A DNA stretch of 64,000 nt from Streptomyces sp. NA04227 (lineage in GTDB: Bacteria > Actinomycetota > Actinomycetes > Streptomycetales > Streptomycetaceae): positions 3,461,001-3,525,000 of the forward strand of contig NZ_CP054918.1 in NCBI RefSeq assembly GCF_013364195.1, given 5' to 3'. The notes under the pieces are model-generated. The model ran no database searches. It was not told the origin of the DNA and saw nothing but the letters and a program-made list of their open reading frames with translations. This document shows, piece after piece, positions 45,250-53,794 of the stretch; positions within the stretch are counted from its first letter, which is position 1, and the number at the start of each line of letters is the position of its first letter. A program made the position numbers and the translations under genes.

Positions 45250-46532
45250 GCCGCACCCGCCAGGTCCGCGCCAGTGCTCTCGGCTCCTACGGCCCCCGCG
45301 CTCTCCACGAGTACGGCGGTGACGCTGCCACCCCGGTCCAGGCACAGGCACAGCGCCAGCGGGCCGTCGATCCGCGCGCCACCGGGTGACGGGACCACTC
45401 CACGCCGCAGCGCCTCCACGGCGACGACGACGGCGAGCGAGCCGTCCGCGCCGCCGGTGCGGCCGGTCGTCGCGGTGGGGTTGCAGGTGGGTACGTCCGC
45501 GCCCAACTCGGCGGATACGGCGGCCTGTTCGGCGCGTACGACGGCCCGGTCCCCGCTGGAGGCGAGCACCACGAGGCCGATCGCGGAGGCCGTGCGCCCG
45601 GCCTGCTCCAGGGCTTCGCGGAGTGCGGCGCGTGCGGCCTCGGTCAACTCCTGGGCGTCGGCGGCCTCGGTGGGGTCGACGGACTCGAAGTCCTCGGTGA
45701 CGCGCGAGGGTTGCGCGCCGTCGAGGTCCGCTCCGGCCCCGGCCGTCCCGGTCCGCGAAGCACCGCTCGTCAGCGCGGTGGTCTGCCCCGCCCCGCGTAC
45801 GTAGGCGAGCGCGTCCTCGACCGGAGCGGGACGCAGCACCAGTACGGCGGCCGCCTCGCCCGCGGGTACGGCGCCCTTCGCCGGGGTGGCCGTCGAGTCG
45901 ACGGCGGCCGAGAGGGTGTCCATTCCGGCGGCGACGACCGCCTCGCACCTCCCGTCGGCGATGTACTCGGCGCCGGTCACCACCGCGTCGAGCCCCGAGG
46001 TCGCGCCCGAGGAGAGGGTGAGGTTGGGCCCGTACGCCTTGAGGTGGATGGAGAGTTGGGCCGCCGCCGCGTTGTAGCCGGACTGCGGTCCCCAGACCGG
46101 GTTGACGGGGCGGTGGGTGGTGCCGGAGGCGCGGTGGATGGCCAGGTACTCGTTGCGGCCCGCGCCGAGGGTGCCGAGGACGACGGCGGTGGTGTCGGGG
46201 GCGGGGGCCGCGGAGATGCCCGTGGCGTCCATGGCGCGCATGAGCAGGCGGCTGTCGCGGCTCAGGGCGCGGGCGGCGCGGGCGCCGACCGCCTCCGTCA
46301 GGTCGAGCGGGTCGGTGACATGGGCGGCGGTCACCGGGCGGCTGCCGTCGTCCTGGCCCGCGGGGACCGGCAGCGGGTTGGCGACGAGGGGGATCACGGT
46401 CTCGGTGCGGTGGGCGCGCGCGGCGAGCATGTCGTCGAAGAGCGCGGCCACCGTGGTCCCGGCGGCGGTCACCGCGCCGACGGCGGTGACGGCGACGCCG
46501 GTCGTCGGTGGCGTCGGGCTTGATGCAGTCAC
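45246..46532 (-). CDS. KS-beta / chain length factor
   Basis: A 428-residue ketosynthase-fold protein. At the active-site cysteine position it reads LSSGATSG (Ala177), and the first catalytic His motif is lost (VVLASSGDR). It cannot condense alone and should pair with the KS-alpha upstream to set chain length. It lacks the Gln of many aromatic-PKS chain length factors, so it belongs to a different branch. GTG 46532 has AGGGA upstream; it begins 88 bases after KS-alpha ends and overlaps the ligase start. A Thr/Ser/Ala-rich block (about 260-290) is a likely surface insertion. Confidence 0.85.
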   Translation of the reverse strand: MTASSPTPPTTGVAVTAVGAVTAAGTTVAALFDDMLAARAHRTETVIPLVANPLPVPAGQDDGSRPVTAAHVTDPLDLTEAVGARAARALSRDSRLLMRAMDATGISAAPAPDTTAVVLGTLGAGRNEYLAIHRASGTTHRPVNPVWGPQSGYNAAAAQLSIHLKAYGPNLTLSSGATSGLDAVVTGAEYIADGRCEAVVAAGMDTLSAAVDSTATPAKGAVPAGEAAAVLVLRPAPVEDALAYVRGAGQTTALTSGASRTGTAGAGADLDGAQPSRVTEDFESVDPTEAADAQELTEAARAALREALEQAGRTASAIGLVVLASSGDRAVVRAEQAAVSAELGADVPTCNPTATTGRTGGADGSLAVVVAVEALRRGVVPSPGGARIDGPLALCLCLDRGGSVTAVLVESAGAVGAESTGADLAGAA

Positions 46533-46620
46533 TTCGGTTCCCTGTGGTGTGTGGCGGCCCCGGCCGCCGCGCGGAGCGACAGTGGTGTCGGCGCGCGGCG
46601 GCCCGGGCCGGGTGCGGAGG

Positions 46621-47838
46621 TCAGGACTCGTACCGGCCGAAGACGACCGTCGAGGTGTTGCCTCCGAAGCCGAAGGCGTTGCTCAGCGCGACGTTCACCG
46701 GCATGTCGCGGTGGGTGCCGCGCACGATGTCCAACTCGGCGCACTTCTCGTCGGGTTCACGCAGGGTCGGATTGCCGGGCACCCGGCCGTCGCGGATGGC
46801 GCGGACGCAGGCGATGGCCTCCACCGCGCTCGCCCCGCCCTGCGCGTGACCGAGCATCCCCTTCACCGAGGACACGGCCGGACGGGCACCCGAAGGGCCG
46901 AAGTACGCCTGGGTGACGGCCGCTTCGAGCGCGTCGTTGGCCGGGGTGCCGGTGCCGTGCGCGCTGACGTAGTCGACGTCTCCGGGCGTGAGCCCGGCCA
47001 TGGCGAGGCTGTCCCGCATACAGGCGAGCATGCCGCGGCCCTCGGGGTGCGGGGCGGTCATGTGGTGGGCGTCGGCGCCCACCGCGTAACCGCTGAGCTC
47101 GGCGAGGATGGTGGCCCCGCGGCGCAGGGCGTGGTCCTCGGACTCCAGGACGAGGATGCCCGCGCCCTCGCCCGGCAGCATGCCCTGCCGCTCCCGGTCG
47201 AAGGGCCGCACCTGGTCCGGTGCCAGCGCCCGCAAGGTGGTGAACAGCCGGAAGACGGCCTCGGAGAGTTCGTCCGCGCCACCCGCGAGCATGACGTCGG
47301 CGCGGCCCGAGCGGATCCGGTCTGCGGCCATGGACAACGCGGTGTTCCCGGCCGCGCAGCCCGCCGCCACGACCTCGCGCGGTCCGCGGAGCCCGAAGGC
47401 ACGCGCGGGCGCGAGGGCGAGCAGTCCCGGATTGTCCCAGTCCTCGCCGGAGCCGAACTCCCGTCCACGGCGCCGTACTTCCTCGACGTGCGGGCGGGTG
47501 CCCATCACGGTGCCGAGCAGTACGCCGGTGCGGCGGGTGTCGCTCTGGTCGAGCAGTTTCGCGTCGCGCAGCGCGGCCTCGGCCGCGTGGTTGACGTAGC
47601 GGACACAGCGCGGCACGTCGTGGCCGTGCTCGTCCAGCGGACCGGCCAGCCGGGGGTCCTTGATCTCGGCGGCCAGCCGCGTGGGGTAGCCGCTGGTGTC
47701 GAAGCGGGTGACCTCTTCGGTCGCGACCGCTCCGGAGGTCAACTTCGCCCAGAACTCGTCGATTTCCGTGCCGAGCGGGGTGACACAGCCCATCCCGGTC
47801 ACCACGACTCGGGGGGACGCGCCCGCGTCAGGATGCAT
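46621..47838 (-). CDS. KS-alpha (beta-ketoacyl-ACP synthase)
   Basis: A 405-residue FabF-like condensing enzyme. The catalytic set is complete: Cys161 in VAAGCAAGN, His294 in YVSAHGTGTPAND, Lys326 and His331 in SSVKGMLGHAQGG. It would add malonyl units from the ACP to the aryl starter. It overlaps the ACP stop by 11 bases. With KS-beta and ACP it forms a minimal type II PKS, but no ketoreductase, cyclase or aromatase gene is present, as expected if the chain closes to a quinolone by amine attack. Confidence 0.93.
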   Translation of the reverse strand: MHPDAGASPRVVVTGMGCVTPLGTEIDEFWAKLTSGAVATEEVTRFDTSGYPTRLAAEIKDPRLAGPLDEHGHDVPRCVRYVNHAAEAALRDAKLLDQSDTRRTGVLLGTVMGTRPHVEEVRRRGREFGSGEDWDNPGLLALAPARAFGLRGPREVVAAGCAAGNTALSMAADRIRSGRADVMLAGGADELSEAVFRLFTTLRALAPDQVRPFDRERQGMLPGEGAGILVLESEDHALRRGATILAELSGYAVGADAHHMTAPHPEGRGMLACMRDSLAMAGLTPGDVDYVSAHGTGTPANDALEAAVTQAYFGPSGARPAVSSVKGMLGHAQGGASAVEAIACVRAIRDGRVPGNPTLREPDEKCAELDIVRGTHRDMPVNVALSNAFGFGGNTSTVVFGRYES

Positions 47839-48067
47839 GGCCGACCACGCTCCGTACCAGGTCGCCGACGGTCTCCCCGGCGGCTTCCTCATTGGTCAAC
47901 TGGACGTTGAACTTGGCCTCGATGAACGCGATCGCCTCCAGTTTCTGCAGCGAGTCGCCCGCGAGTTCGTCGTAGAAGTGCGCGGTGGGCGACACCTCGT
48001 CGACGCTCAGGCTCAGTACCTGGGCGATGACCTCCCGCACGCCGTACGTGATCTCCGACTCGTCCAT
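47828..48067 (-). CDS. acyl carrier protein
   Basis: A 79-residue ACP with the phosphopantetheine site GDSLQKLE (Ser39). DSLQ replaces the more usual DSLD/DSLT. Four helices and acidic charge fit the family. ATG 48067 starts 103 bases after the prenyltransferase gene. It carries the aryl starter and the malonyl extender for KS-alpha/KS-beta. Confidence 0.94.
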   Translation of the reverse strand: MDESEITYGVREVIAQVLSLSVDEVSPTAHFYDELAGDSLQKLEAIAFIEAKFNVQLTNEEAAGETVGDLVRSVVGHAS

Positions 48068-48170
48068 GCTCTTCTCCGTTGGGGTTGGGGCCCGAGGGCC
48101 GGGGGTGCTGTGCGGATGGCCGGGCGGCGGCTCGGGCCGGGTGGCCCCCTCCGCCGTACGGCCGGGCCGG

Positions 48171-49229
48171 CTACCGGACGGCCGGTTGCCGGGTAGTGCT
48201 GAACAGGCCCCACCAGAGCCTGAGATGACGCAGCGTCAGTCCGCCCGACCAGTGCAGCAGCCGGGACGCGAACAGCCAGTAGCCGATACCGATGACGGCG
48301 ACCAGGGCGGTGGCCGTGCCGGGCACGGCGGCCGCGAGGAACAGCACCAGGAAGTAGAAGGTGTACTGGTGCATCACCTCGCGCGCGGCGCCGCGGTCCT
48401 CGGGCTCGTCGGCCTTCGCCGCGGCCACCACGACCAGCGTCGAGACGGCCACCAGCGGGAAGACCAGCAGTGCCTGCCACGGGAGCTGGCCGAAGGACGT
48501 GAACGCGGTGAGGACGACGAAGGGGGCGCCGACCAGGGCGTACACCCGTGCACCGCTCCTGCTGCCCATCAGCGCGATCCACAGGCTGGAGTAGTCGAGC
48601 TTCTCGTCCCCCTCGACATCGGTGATGTCCTTGATGCCGGACAGGCCGACGCTGAACGCGGCGAGTACGGCCGCGGCGGGCAGCGTGGGCGAGAGCAGCG
48701 AGTCCAGGTCGCCGTGGACCGCCCAGCCGGTGACCATCGGCATGATCAGCGGAGTGATCAGGGCGATCACGGACAGCACCCGGCGCCGCTTGAAGGCCGG
48801 ACCGATCGAGTAGCAGATGGCGATGAAGACATCGAGCACGAGCACGGCGGCCAGCACGGGGCTCGGCTCCTGCCAGAGCATCACCGCGCCCCCGGCGGCG
48901 AACACCAGCCAGGCGATCACACAGGCCGCCTTCATCCGTCCCCAGCCGAACTCCTGCACCAGATGAGTGCGTTCGGGCCGGTTGACGAGGTCGGCCTCGC
49001 GGTCGGCGATCCGGTTCACCGACTCGGTACCGATGCAGTACGCGAGCCACAGCGGGATCGCCCCGAGCGCCCAGCCGAGACTGAGCGAGTCGTTGATCGC
49101 GAACCCGACCATGAAGCCGCACCAGTAGTACGCGGCGAAGCGCACACTGCAACTGCGGGCCAGGAACAGCGCGGACCTGCCGAGGCCCGGCCGCCGCCGC
49201 GCCGCGTCCACCTGTGCCCCCGCGGTCAT
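48171..49229 (-). CDS. UbiA-family membrane prenyltransferase
   Basis: A 352-residue integral membrane enzyme with about nine helices. The two aspartate motifs are N72-R-I-A-D76-R-E-A-D80 and D201-I-T-D204-V-E-G-D208, which bind magnesium and the prenyl diphosphate. It should transfer the chain to an aromatic or quinolone ring carbon. Placement inside the minimal PKS operon makes the PKS product the acceptor, as with AuaA in aurachin. The start overlaps the upstream P450 stop by 1 base (TGATG). UbiA-type terpene cyclases exist, so cyclisation is an alternative role. Confidence 0.92.
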   Translation of the reverse strand: MTAGAQVDAARRRPGLGRSALFLARSCSVRFAAYYWCGFMVGFAINDSLSLGWALGAIPLWLAYCIGTESVNRIADREADLVNRPERTHLVQEFGWGRMKAACVIAWLVFAAGGAVMLWQEPSPVLAAVLVLDVFIAICYSIGPAFKRRRVLSVIALITPLIMPMVTGWAVHGDLDSLLSPTLPAAAVLAAFSVGLSGIKDITDVEGDEKLDYSSLWIALMGSRSGARVYALVGAPFVVLTAFTSFGQLPWQALLVFPLVAVSTLVVVAAAKADEPEDRGAAREVMHQYTFYFLVLFLAAAVPGTATALVAVIGIGYWLFASRLLHWSGGLTLRHLRLWWGLFSTTRQPAVR

Positions 49230-50515
49230 CAGGACCCCCGCCTCTCCACCCGGACCGGCAGCTTCGCGGGTCCGCGCAGGCCGAGGCCCGGCTTGAAGTC
49301 GATGGTCTCCTGCGTGAGTTGGACCGAGGTGATGCGCCGGGTGAGGCCGGTCAGCGCCTCCCGTGCCATCAGGTTGGCCAGCGGGGCGCCCAGGCAGTAG
49401 TGGATACCGCGGCCGAAGGAGAGGTTCGGGCGGCCGTCGCGGTCGGCGCGGAAGGTGTCCGGCTCGGGGAAGGCGCGCTCGTCGCGGTTGGCGGCGGCCA
49501 CCAGGAGGATCACGGCGTCACCGGGCTCGAAGACCTCGCCGTGCAGGTCGAACTTCTCCAGGGCTATCCGGCCGACCTGGTGGGCGGGCGGCTCCAGGCG
49601 CATGATCTCGTTGATCACGCCGTCGATGCTGTCCGGGTCGGCGGCGAGGCCCGTGAACGCCTCCGGGTGACGCGCGAAGACCATGCCGGAGTTGCCGATC
49701 AGGTTGGAGAAGGTCTCCTGCGCGGCGACCACCAGCAGCACACAGGTCGCGGCGATCTCCTGGGTGCTGAGCGCGCTGCCCTCGTCGCGGGCGCGCACCA
49801 GGTGCGAGATCAGGTCCTCGCCCTGTCCGCCCTCGGCGGCGCGCCGCTCGGCCAGTTCGAGGAAGTACGTGGTGCAGGCACCGGTCGCCGCACGACGGGT
49901 CGCGGCCACCTCGGGCGGCAGCTCCACGTCCAGGTCGAGCATGCCCGCGATCTGCACCGACCAGCTGGTGAACTGCTCCTGGTCGGCCTCGGGGATGCCG
50001 AGCATCGAGCCGAGCACGCGTATCGGCATCGGCGTGGCGAGACGCTCCATCAGGTCGAACTCCGCCGGGAGTTCACCGAGCAGCTCGTCCACGATCGATG
50101 CGATCCGCGGCCGCATCGCGTTGATGATGGCGGGCGTGAAGGCCTGCGAGACCAGGCCGCGCAGCTTGGTGTGCTCCGGCGGGTCGGTGAGCAGGAACAT
50201 CTTGGCGTCGAAGTCGTCGAGCCCGAAGCCGAGGAACGGCGGCAGCTCCTCGGAGGAGCCCATGATCTGCTCGAAGAACTTGGAGTTGGCGAAGTCCTTG
50301 CCCATCCGCCGGTCCCGCAGCAGCGCTTCGCAGTCCTCGTAGCGGCTGACCATCCACACCCCGAGCGGGCCGCGCATCACCGGCAGGTTCTCGCGTAGGA
50401 ACGCGTACGCGGGGTACGGATTCTGCTGGAGCCCCGGGTCCGTCGGGTCGAAGGAGACGCCGCCGGGGGCGGGGCCGTCGGCTGGAACCTCGGGTGCGCT
50501 GTGGGTCTGGCTCAT
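49229..50515 (-). CDS. cytochrome P450 (second copy)
   Basis: A 428-residue class I P450 with a canonical haem loop FGRGIHYCLG (Cys374), ExxR (EIMRLEPP), and an I-helix VAAQETFSN where an Asp is replaced by Glu. Shares GKDFA, PPFLGFG and TDPPEHTKLRG with the other P450 of the cluster, so the two are paralogues that likely act on related substrates. It is first in the operon; ATG 50515 has a GAGAG box. Rhodococcus aurachin uses a P450 for N-hydroxylation, a possible role here. Confidence 0.93.
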   Translation of the reverse strand: MSQTHSAPEVPADGPAPGGVSFDPTDPGLQQNPYPAYAFLRENLPVMRGPLGVWMVSRYEDCEALLRDRRMGKDFANSKFFEQIMGSSEELPPFLGFGLDDFDAKMFLLTDPPEHTKLRGLVSQAFTPAIINAMRPRIASIVDELLGELPAEFDLMERLATPMPIRVLGSMLGIPEADQEQFTSWSVQIAGMLDLDVELPPEVAATRRAATGACTTYFLELAERRAAEGGQGEDLISHLVRARDEGSALSTQEIAATCVLLVVAAQETFSNLIGNSGMVFARHPEAFTGLAADPDSIDGVINEIMRLEPPAHQVGRIALEKFDLHGEVFEPGDAVILLVAAANRDERAFPEPDTFRADRDGRPNLSFGRGIHYCLGAPLANLMAREALTGLTRRITSVQLTQETIDFKPGLGLRGPAKLPVRVERRGS

Positions 50516-51088
50516 TGCGGAACTCTCTTTCCGGCGAAGGGCCCTGGGGCCTTGCCGAGGATCCGGGGCTGTGTGGAACCCGCGGAGTCGGGCGGATGTC
50601 GTGCTGCTTGCCATTGCCGGTGCGGGTACGGCGGTGCCGTTACGGGCTGCCGCTGCTTCGGCGATGTGGTCCGGTACCGGGTCGGGTGGTGCGCTCGGAC
50701 GTGGGCTCGGGCGGGTGCCTGAGGTGCGTCACGCGGTCGACTGCTACGACGTACCTCATCCCTCATCCGTAACCGATCGGCGGTGCCTGCTCTTCGCTGT
50801 CTGACGCGGCGACTGGGCCGCGAGTTGTGCGGTGGACTGCTATGCGTTGTGTGACGCTCAAAGGTGCGTGCGCGGTTCAGTCCGCGGTTATCGAATATGG
50901 CCGTATCGGCTTGTGTTTGTCAGTTCAGTTTTCGGGTTCGGATTCCGGTGCCGCAATTGCTCCGATTCCGACGTCTCGGGGCTTTCGGCAGGGGTGCGGA
51001 CCGCTTCCACGGGCCCCGGCCCGCCGTATGCGCCCGGCTTCCCGGGTACGGGCCGTGGCCGCGGAAGTCCGCCGGGCCGGCGGGCGGT
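50516..51088. promoter_or_regulatory. promoter region of the biosynthetic operon
   Basis: About 570 bases between the StrR-type regulator stop and the second P450 start, on the minus strand. The twelve-gene run must start here. Two similar words, GGTCGACTGCTACG (50735-50748) and GGTGGACTGCTATG (50831-50844), lie 96 bases apart and could be regulator half-sites. The part at 50880-50990 is the least GC-rich. No -10/-35 box can be assigned with confidence. Confidence 0.4.
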
Positions 51089-52192
51089 TCAGCCCGCGGC
51101 GCTCAACCGCTCCGGTGTCTTGGCGGAGGCCGACGCCCGCGCGGCGAGGGCCTGCCACTGCCGCGCGCACTCCGCCGCCATCTCGGCGATCGCCGCGGCC
51201 CGGTGCGCGGGCACCGCCTCGGCGACCCGGTCCCAGCGCTGGGTCTGGGTCACGTGCATCTCCAGCATCCGCAGCAGCAGACGGCCGCTGTTCGTCTGCC
51301 GCAGCGAGGGGTCACGGCACAGACTGCGGAACGTCGACTCCCGCTCGCGCGCGCCCGTATCGGCCGCCGCTGCCCGCCGGACGCCCCGGGTCTCCGGGCC
51401 CTCCGGCCCCGGCGGCAGCGCCTGCGACTCCTCGGAAACAGCCTGTTCAGAGGCCTTCCGGCTGCCGCCGCCGCGACGCTGCGGTACGGGGTCCTCGCCA
51501 CGGCCGAGACGGGCGCGTACGTCGCGTACGGTGCCCGCGGAGATCCCGGCCCGCGCCGCGATGTCGCGCAGCGAGGCCTGCGGATGCGCGGCGATCAGCC
51601 GACTCGCCAGGCGGCGGCCCTCCGCGCTGCTGACCGGACGCTCCTTGCCGTCGCAGCCGATCCGCGACAGCGGCTGCACCGCCTCGCCGCCGATCTTGCG
51701 CCGCTGTACCGCGACGGTCTTGTGCGAGATCCCGGTGACCTGGGCGATCGCCCGGTCCGACCACTGCGGGTGGGACACGATGATCCGTGCCGCCGCGGCC
51801 GTGCGCTCGGCGAGCGAGAGCGGCAGCCCGTGCCCGATGTTGGTCTGCACTGCGAGGACGAAGGCGTCCTCCTCGGGCCCGTCGAAGAACCGCGCCTCGA
51901 TCTCACCGCGCCCGCGCAGCCGCGCGACCCGCAGCCGGTGCGTACCGTCGATGACCCTCATGGTCGGCCGGTGCACCACGATGGGCGGCAGTTCCGCCGC
52001 CGACTCGGCGAGCGTCAGCGCGTGTTCCAGGTTCTCGGCCTCCTGCCGCGGCGAATCCGCGGAAAGCACGGCGGCCACCGGAACGAGCTGCACATCGGAG
52101 AGCGGAAAGGCCCGTGGTGCGGGACGGCCGCCCGCCCAACGCAACGGGACACGCACATCCTCGACGACATCCATGACGTCCATGACATCCAT
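51089..52192 (-). CDS. ParB/StrR-like pathway activator
   Basis: A 367-residue DNA-binding protein. The ParB/Srx-like N-terminal domain has VIDGTHRLRVARLRG (about 81-95). Helix-turn-helix elements follow at about 146-165 (SDRAIAQVTGISHKTV) and 206-229 (SLRDIAARAGISAGTV). The C terminus is helical. This is the StrR/NovG-type layout of antibiotic cluster activators. It is the first gene at the promoter end, so it is the best candidate switch for the operon. ATG 52192 has GGGGGAG 9 bases before; the coding start repeats MDV three times. Confidence 0.8.
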   Translation of the reverse strand: MDVMDVMDVVEDVRVPLRWAGGRPAPRAFPLSDVQLVPVAAVLSADSPRQEAENLEHALTLAESAAELPPIVVHRPTMRVIDGTHRLRVARLRGRGEIEARFFDGPEEDAFVLAVQTNIGHGLPLSLAERTAAAARIIVSHPQWSDRAIAQVTGISHKTVAVQRRKIGGEAVQPLSRIGCDGKERPVSSAEGRRLASRLIAAHPQASLRDIAARAGISAGTVRDVRARLGRGEDPVPQRRGGGSRKASEQAVSEESQALPPGPEGPETRGVRRAAAADTGARERESTFRSLCRDPSLRQTNSGRLLLRMLEMHVTQTQRWDRVAEAVPAHRAAAIAEMAAECARQWQALAARASASAKTPERLSAAG

Positions 52193-53116
52193 TAGTTGAC
52201 TCCCCCGAATCAATGGACTTCACCCAGCCGGAATACCGAATTCCGTACTCTCCCCCACACCTCGGAAACTGTACGCAATGACACCCCGGCTCCGCACGGG
52301 CGCGTGCCCGAGCCTGTAGCCGACCACTAAAGCACCACTAAAACCGCAGGTCAGGGCGCTGGACACGGAAGGGTTCGCACGTTCGAGCCTGCCGTCCACA
52401 ACCGACACCGAGGCGACGGCGAAGCGACGGCGGCACGACGGCAAAACCGCGGCGGGGCTGCGGCGGGGCCAACAGCGGCGAGACAGCGGGCCGGCCGGAG
52501 AACGGCCCGCCGTTGACCGGCGGACCGTCGGCGAGCGAGAACCGGCAGTGGACGAGAACCAGCCACGGGCGACCAGGGGTAACCCGGGCCAACCCGGGGG
52601 CAATTCCGAGATTCGAGCGTCATCGAATCCCTCCCCCTCAACATTCCGGGCACCGATATGCCTTCACCCCGCAAAGCACATAAGCACGACAGGGGACACG
52701 GAAGACACATCCGGCACAACGGAATTCCCACTCCCCAAAATCGCGCACAAAGACACATACCGAACCACCGCCGCCACCCCCAACGCCCCCACCCGGAAGC
52801 CCGGTTGAACCACTCTCCGTGGCGACCTCGGCACTTTTCTGCAACTCGCGTAGACCCTATGTCGCATTTACCCTCCTATGACGCCCCTCCTCTCCCTGCG
52901 TTGAAAAAAGATGAGCGTGGCGTGACAGAGGGGTGCACTGCATGGTGGAAGGGACGACGAACGCGCCACGGGCGATTGCCGACGTCCCACCGAGCGCGGC
53001 GCGCGGCCGGACCGTATTCAGGAACGGATCCGCCCCCAAAGGCGCCCTCGATTGCGCGGCAACACACCCTCGGCGCGCGGTAACACCTGAGGACATATGG
53101 GGAGTTGATACCGGCG
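52193..53116. other. intergenic region
   Basis: About 920 bases, divergent between the StrR-like gene and the HTH gene. The part 52280-52560 is GC-rich and repetitive; 52620-53000 is mixed. No supported gene or RNA, though open frames exist in several phases. Confidence 0.45.
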
Positions 53117-53554
53117 ATGGGAAGACCAGAAGCACACATCGACCCGTCCGAGGGACCGCTGCAGCGCTTCGCGCACGACCTGCGAGCCGTACGGCACAAG
53201 GCAGGCAGCCCCTCGTACGAGTCACTGGCGAGCCGCGCGAACTACTCGGGCACCACACTGGCCGCCGCCGCCCGCGGCATCCAGCTCCCGAGCCTGGAGG
53301 TCACCCTCGCCTACGTGAGCGCCTGCGACGCCAACCCGCAGCCATGGGTGGCCTATTGGAACCGCACCCGCGCGGCCCTGGCCCAGCACGCACAGGACCG
53401 CACCCGCCAACGGCCGCCGCAGCGCAGGGTGTCGACGGCCGGTACGACGACGTCACGCCCCGTCAGGCGAGTGGGCGGCGGCGACCGCCCGGACCGCTCC
53501 GAACGGTCCGACCATGCCGGACGCGAGCGGAGGGATCAGTTCGCGGGGGCGTGA
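53117..53554 (+). CDS. helix-turn-helix protein (short form)
   Basis: A 145-residue protein. The N-terminal 80 residues (LQRFAHDLRAVRHKAGSPSYESLA then YSGTTLAAAARGIQLPSLEVTLAYVSAC) match the XRE-like HTH found at the N terminus of large Streptomyces NB-ARC/WD40 signalling proteins. Here it stands alone, followed by a basic Arg-rich tail. It may be a truncated remnant or a small regulator. ATG 53117 is favoured; a TTG at 53105 is in frame. Confidence 0.7.
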   Translation: MGRPEAHIDPSEGPLQRFAHDLRAVRHKAGSPSYESLASRANYSGTTLAAAARGIQLPSLEVTLAYVSACDANPQPWVAYWNRTRAALAQHAQDRTRQRPPQRRVSTAGTTTSRPVRRVGGGDRPDRSERSDHAGRERRDQFAGA

Positions 53555-53563
53555 GGCGGGGGA

Positions 53564-53590
53564 GGTAACTCCCCGTGTCACGCGGGGAGT
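53564..53590 (+). terminator. hairpin after the HTH gene
   Basis: The 9-bp stem AACTCCCCG / CGGGGAGTT lies directly downstream of the stop at 53554, with a 7-base loop and GTGTTG after it. Confidence 0.55.
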
Positions 53591-53655
53591 TGTGTTGCGT
53601 TGTGCGTGAGCGTACGGGAGGGCCCGCACCGCCTTTTGGGTGGTGCGAGCCCTCT

Positions 53656-53768
53656 CCGGTCAGCCGGTCAGCCGGTCAGCCGGTCAGCCGGTCAGCCGGT
53701 CAGCCGGTCAGCCGGTCAGCCGGTCAGCCGGTCAGCCGGTCAGCCGGTCAGCCGGTCAGCCGGTCAGC
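53656..53768. repeat. 8-bp tandem repeat (CAGCCGGT), about 14 copies
   Basis: Exact CAGCCGGT units run from 53661 to 53768 with no variation. It lies between convergent genes. A perfect array of such units is prone to slippage and should vary in length between isolates. Confidence 0.97.
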
Positions 53769-53794
53769 CGTAACGGCTCATCCCTACAGGCGAG

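Noticed and set aside
45246..48067. Classical aromatic type II polyketide cluster
   Set aside because: No ketoreductase, aromatase or cyclase gene; the ligase and UbiA enzyme point to an aryl-primed short chain.
36489..50515. Platensimycin-like or other diterpenoid cluster (because of dxs, ispG and a prenyl synthase)
   Set aside because: No terpene cyclase of the copalyl/kaurene type is present, and the PKS plus aryl ligase does not fit.
53656..53768. CRISPR array
   Set aside because: Units are 8 bases with no spacers and no cas genes nearby.
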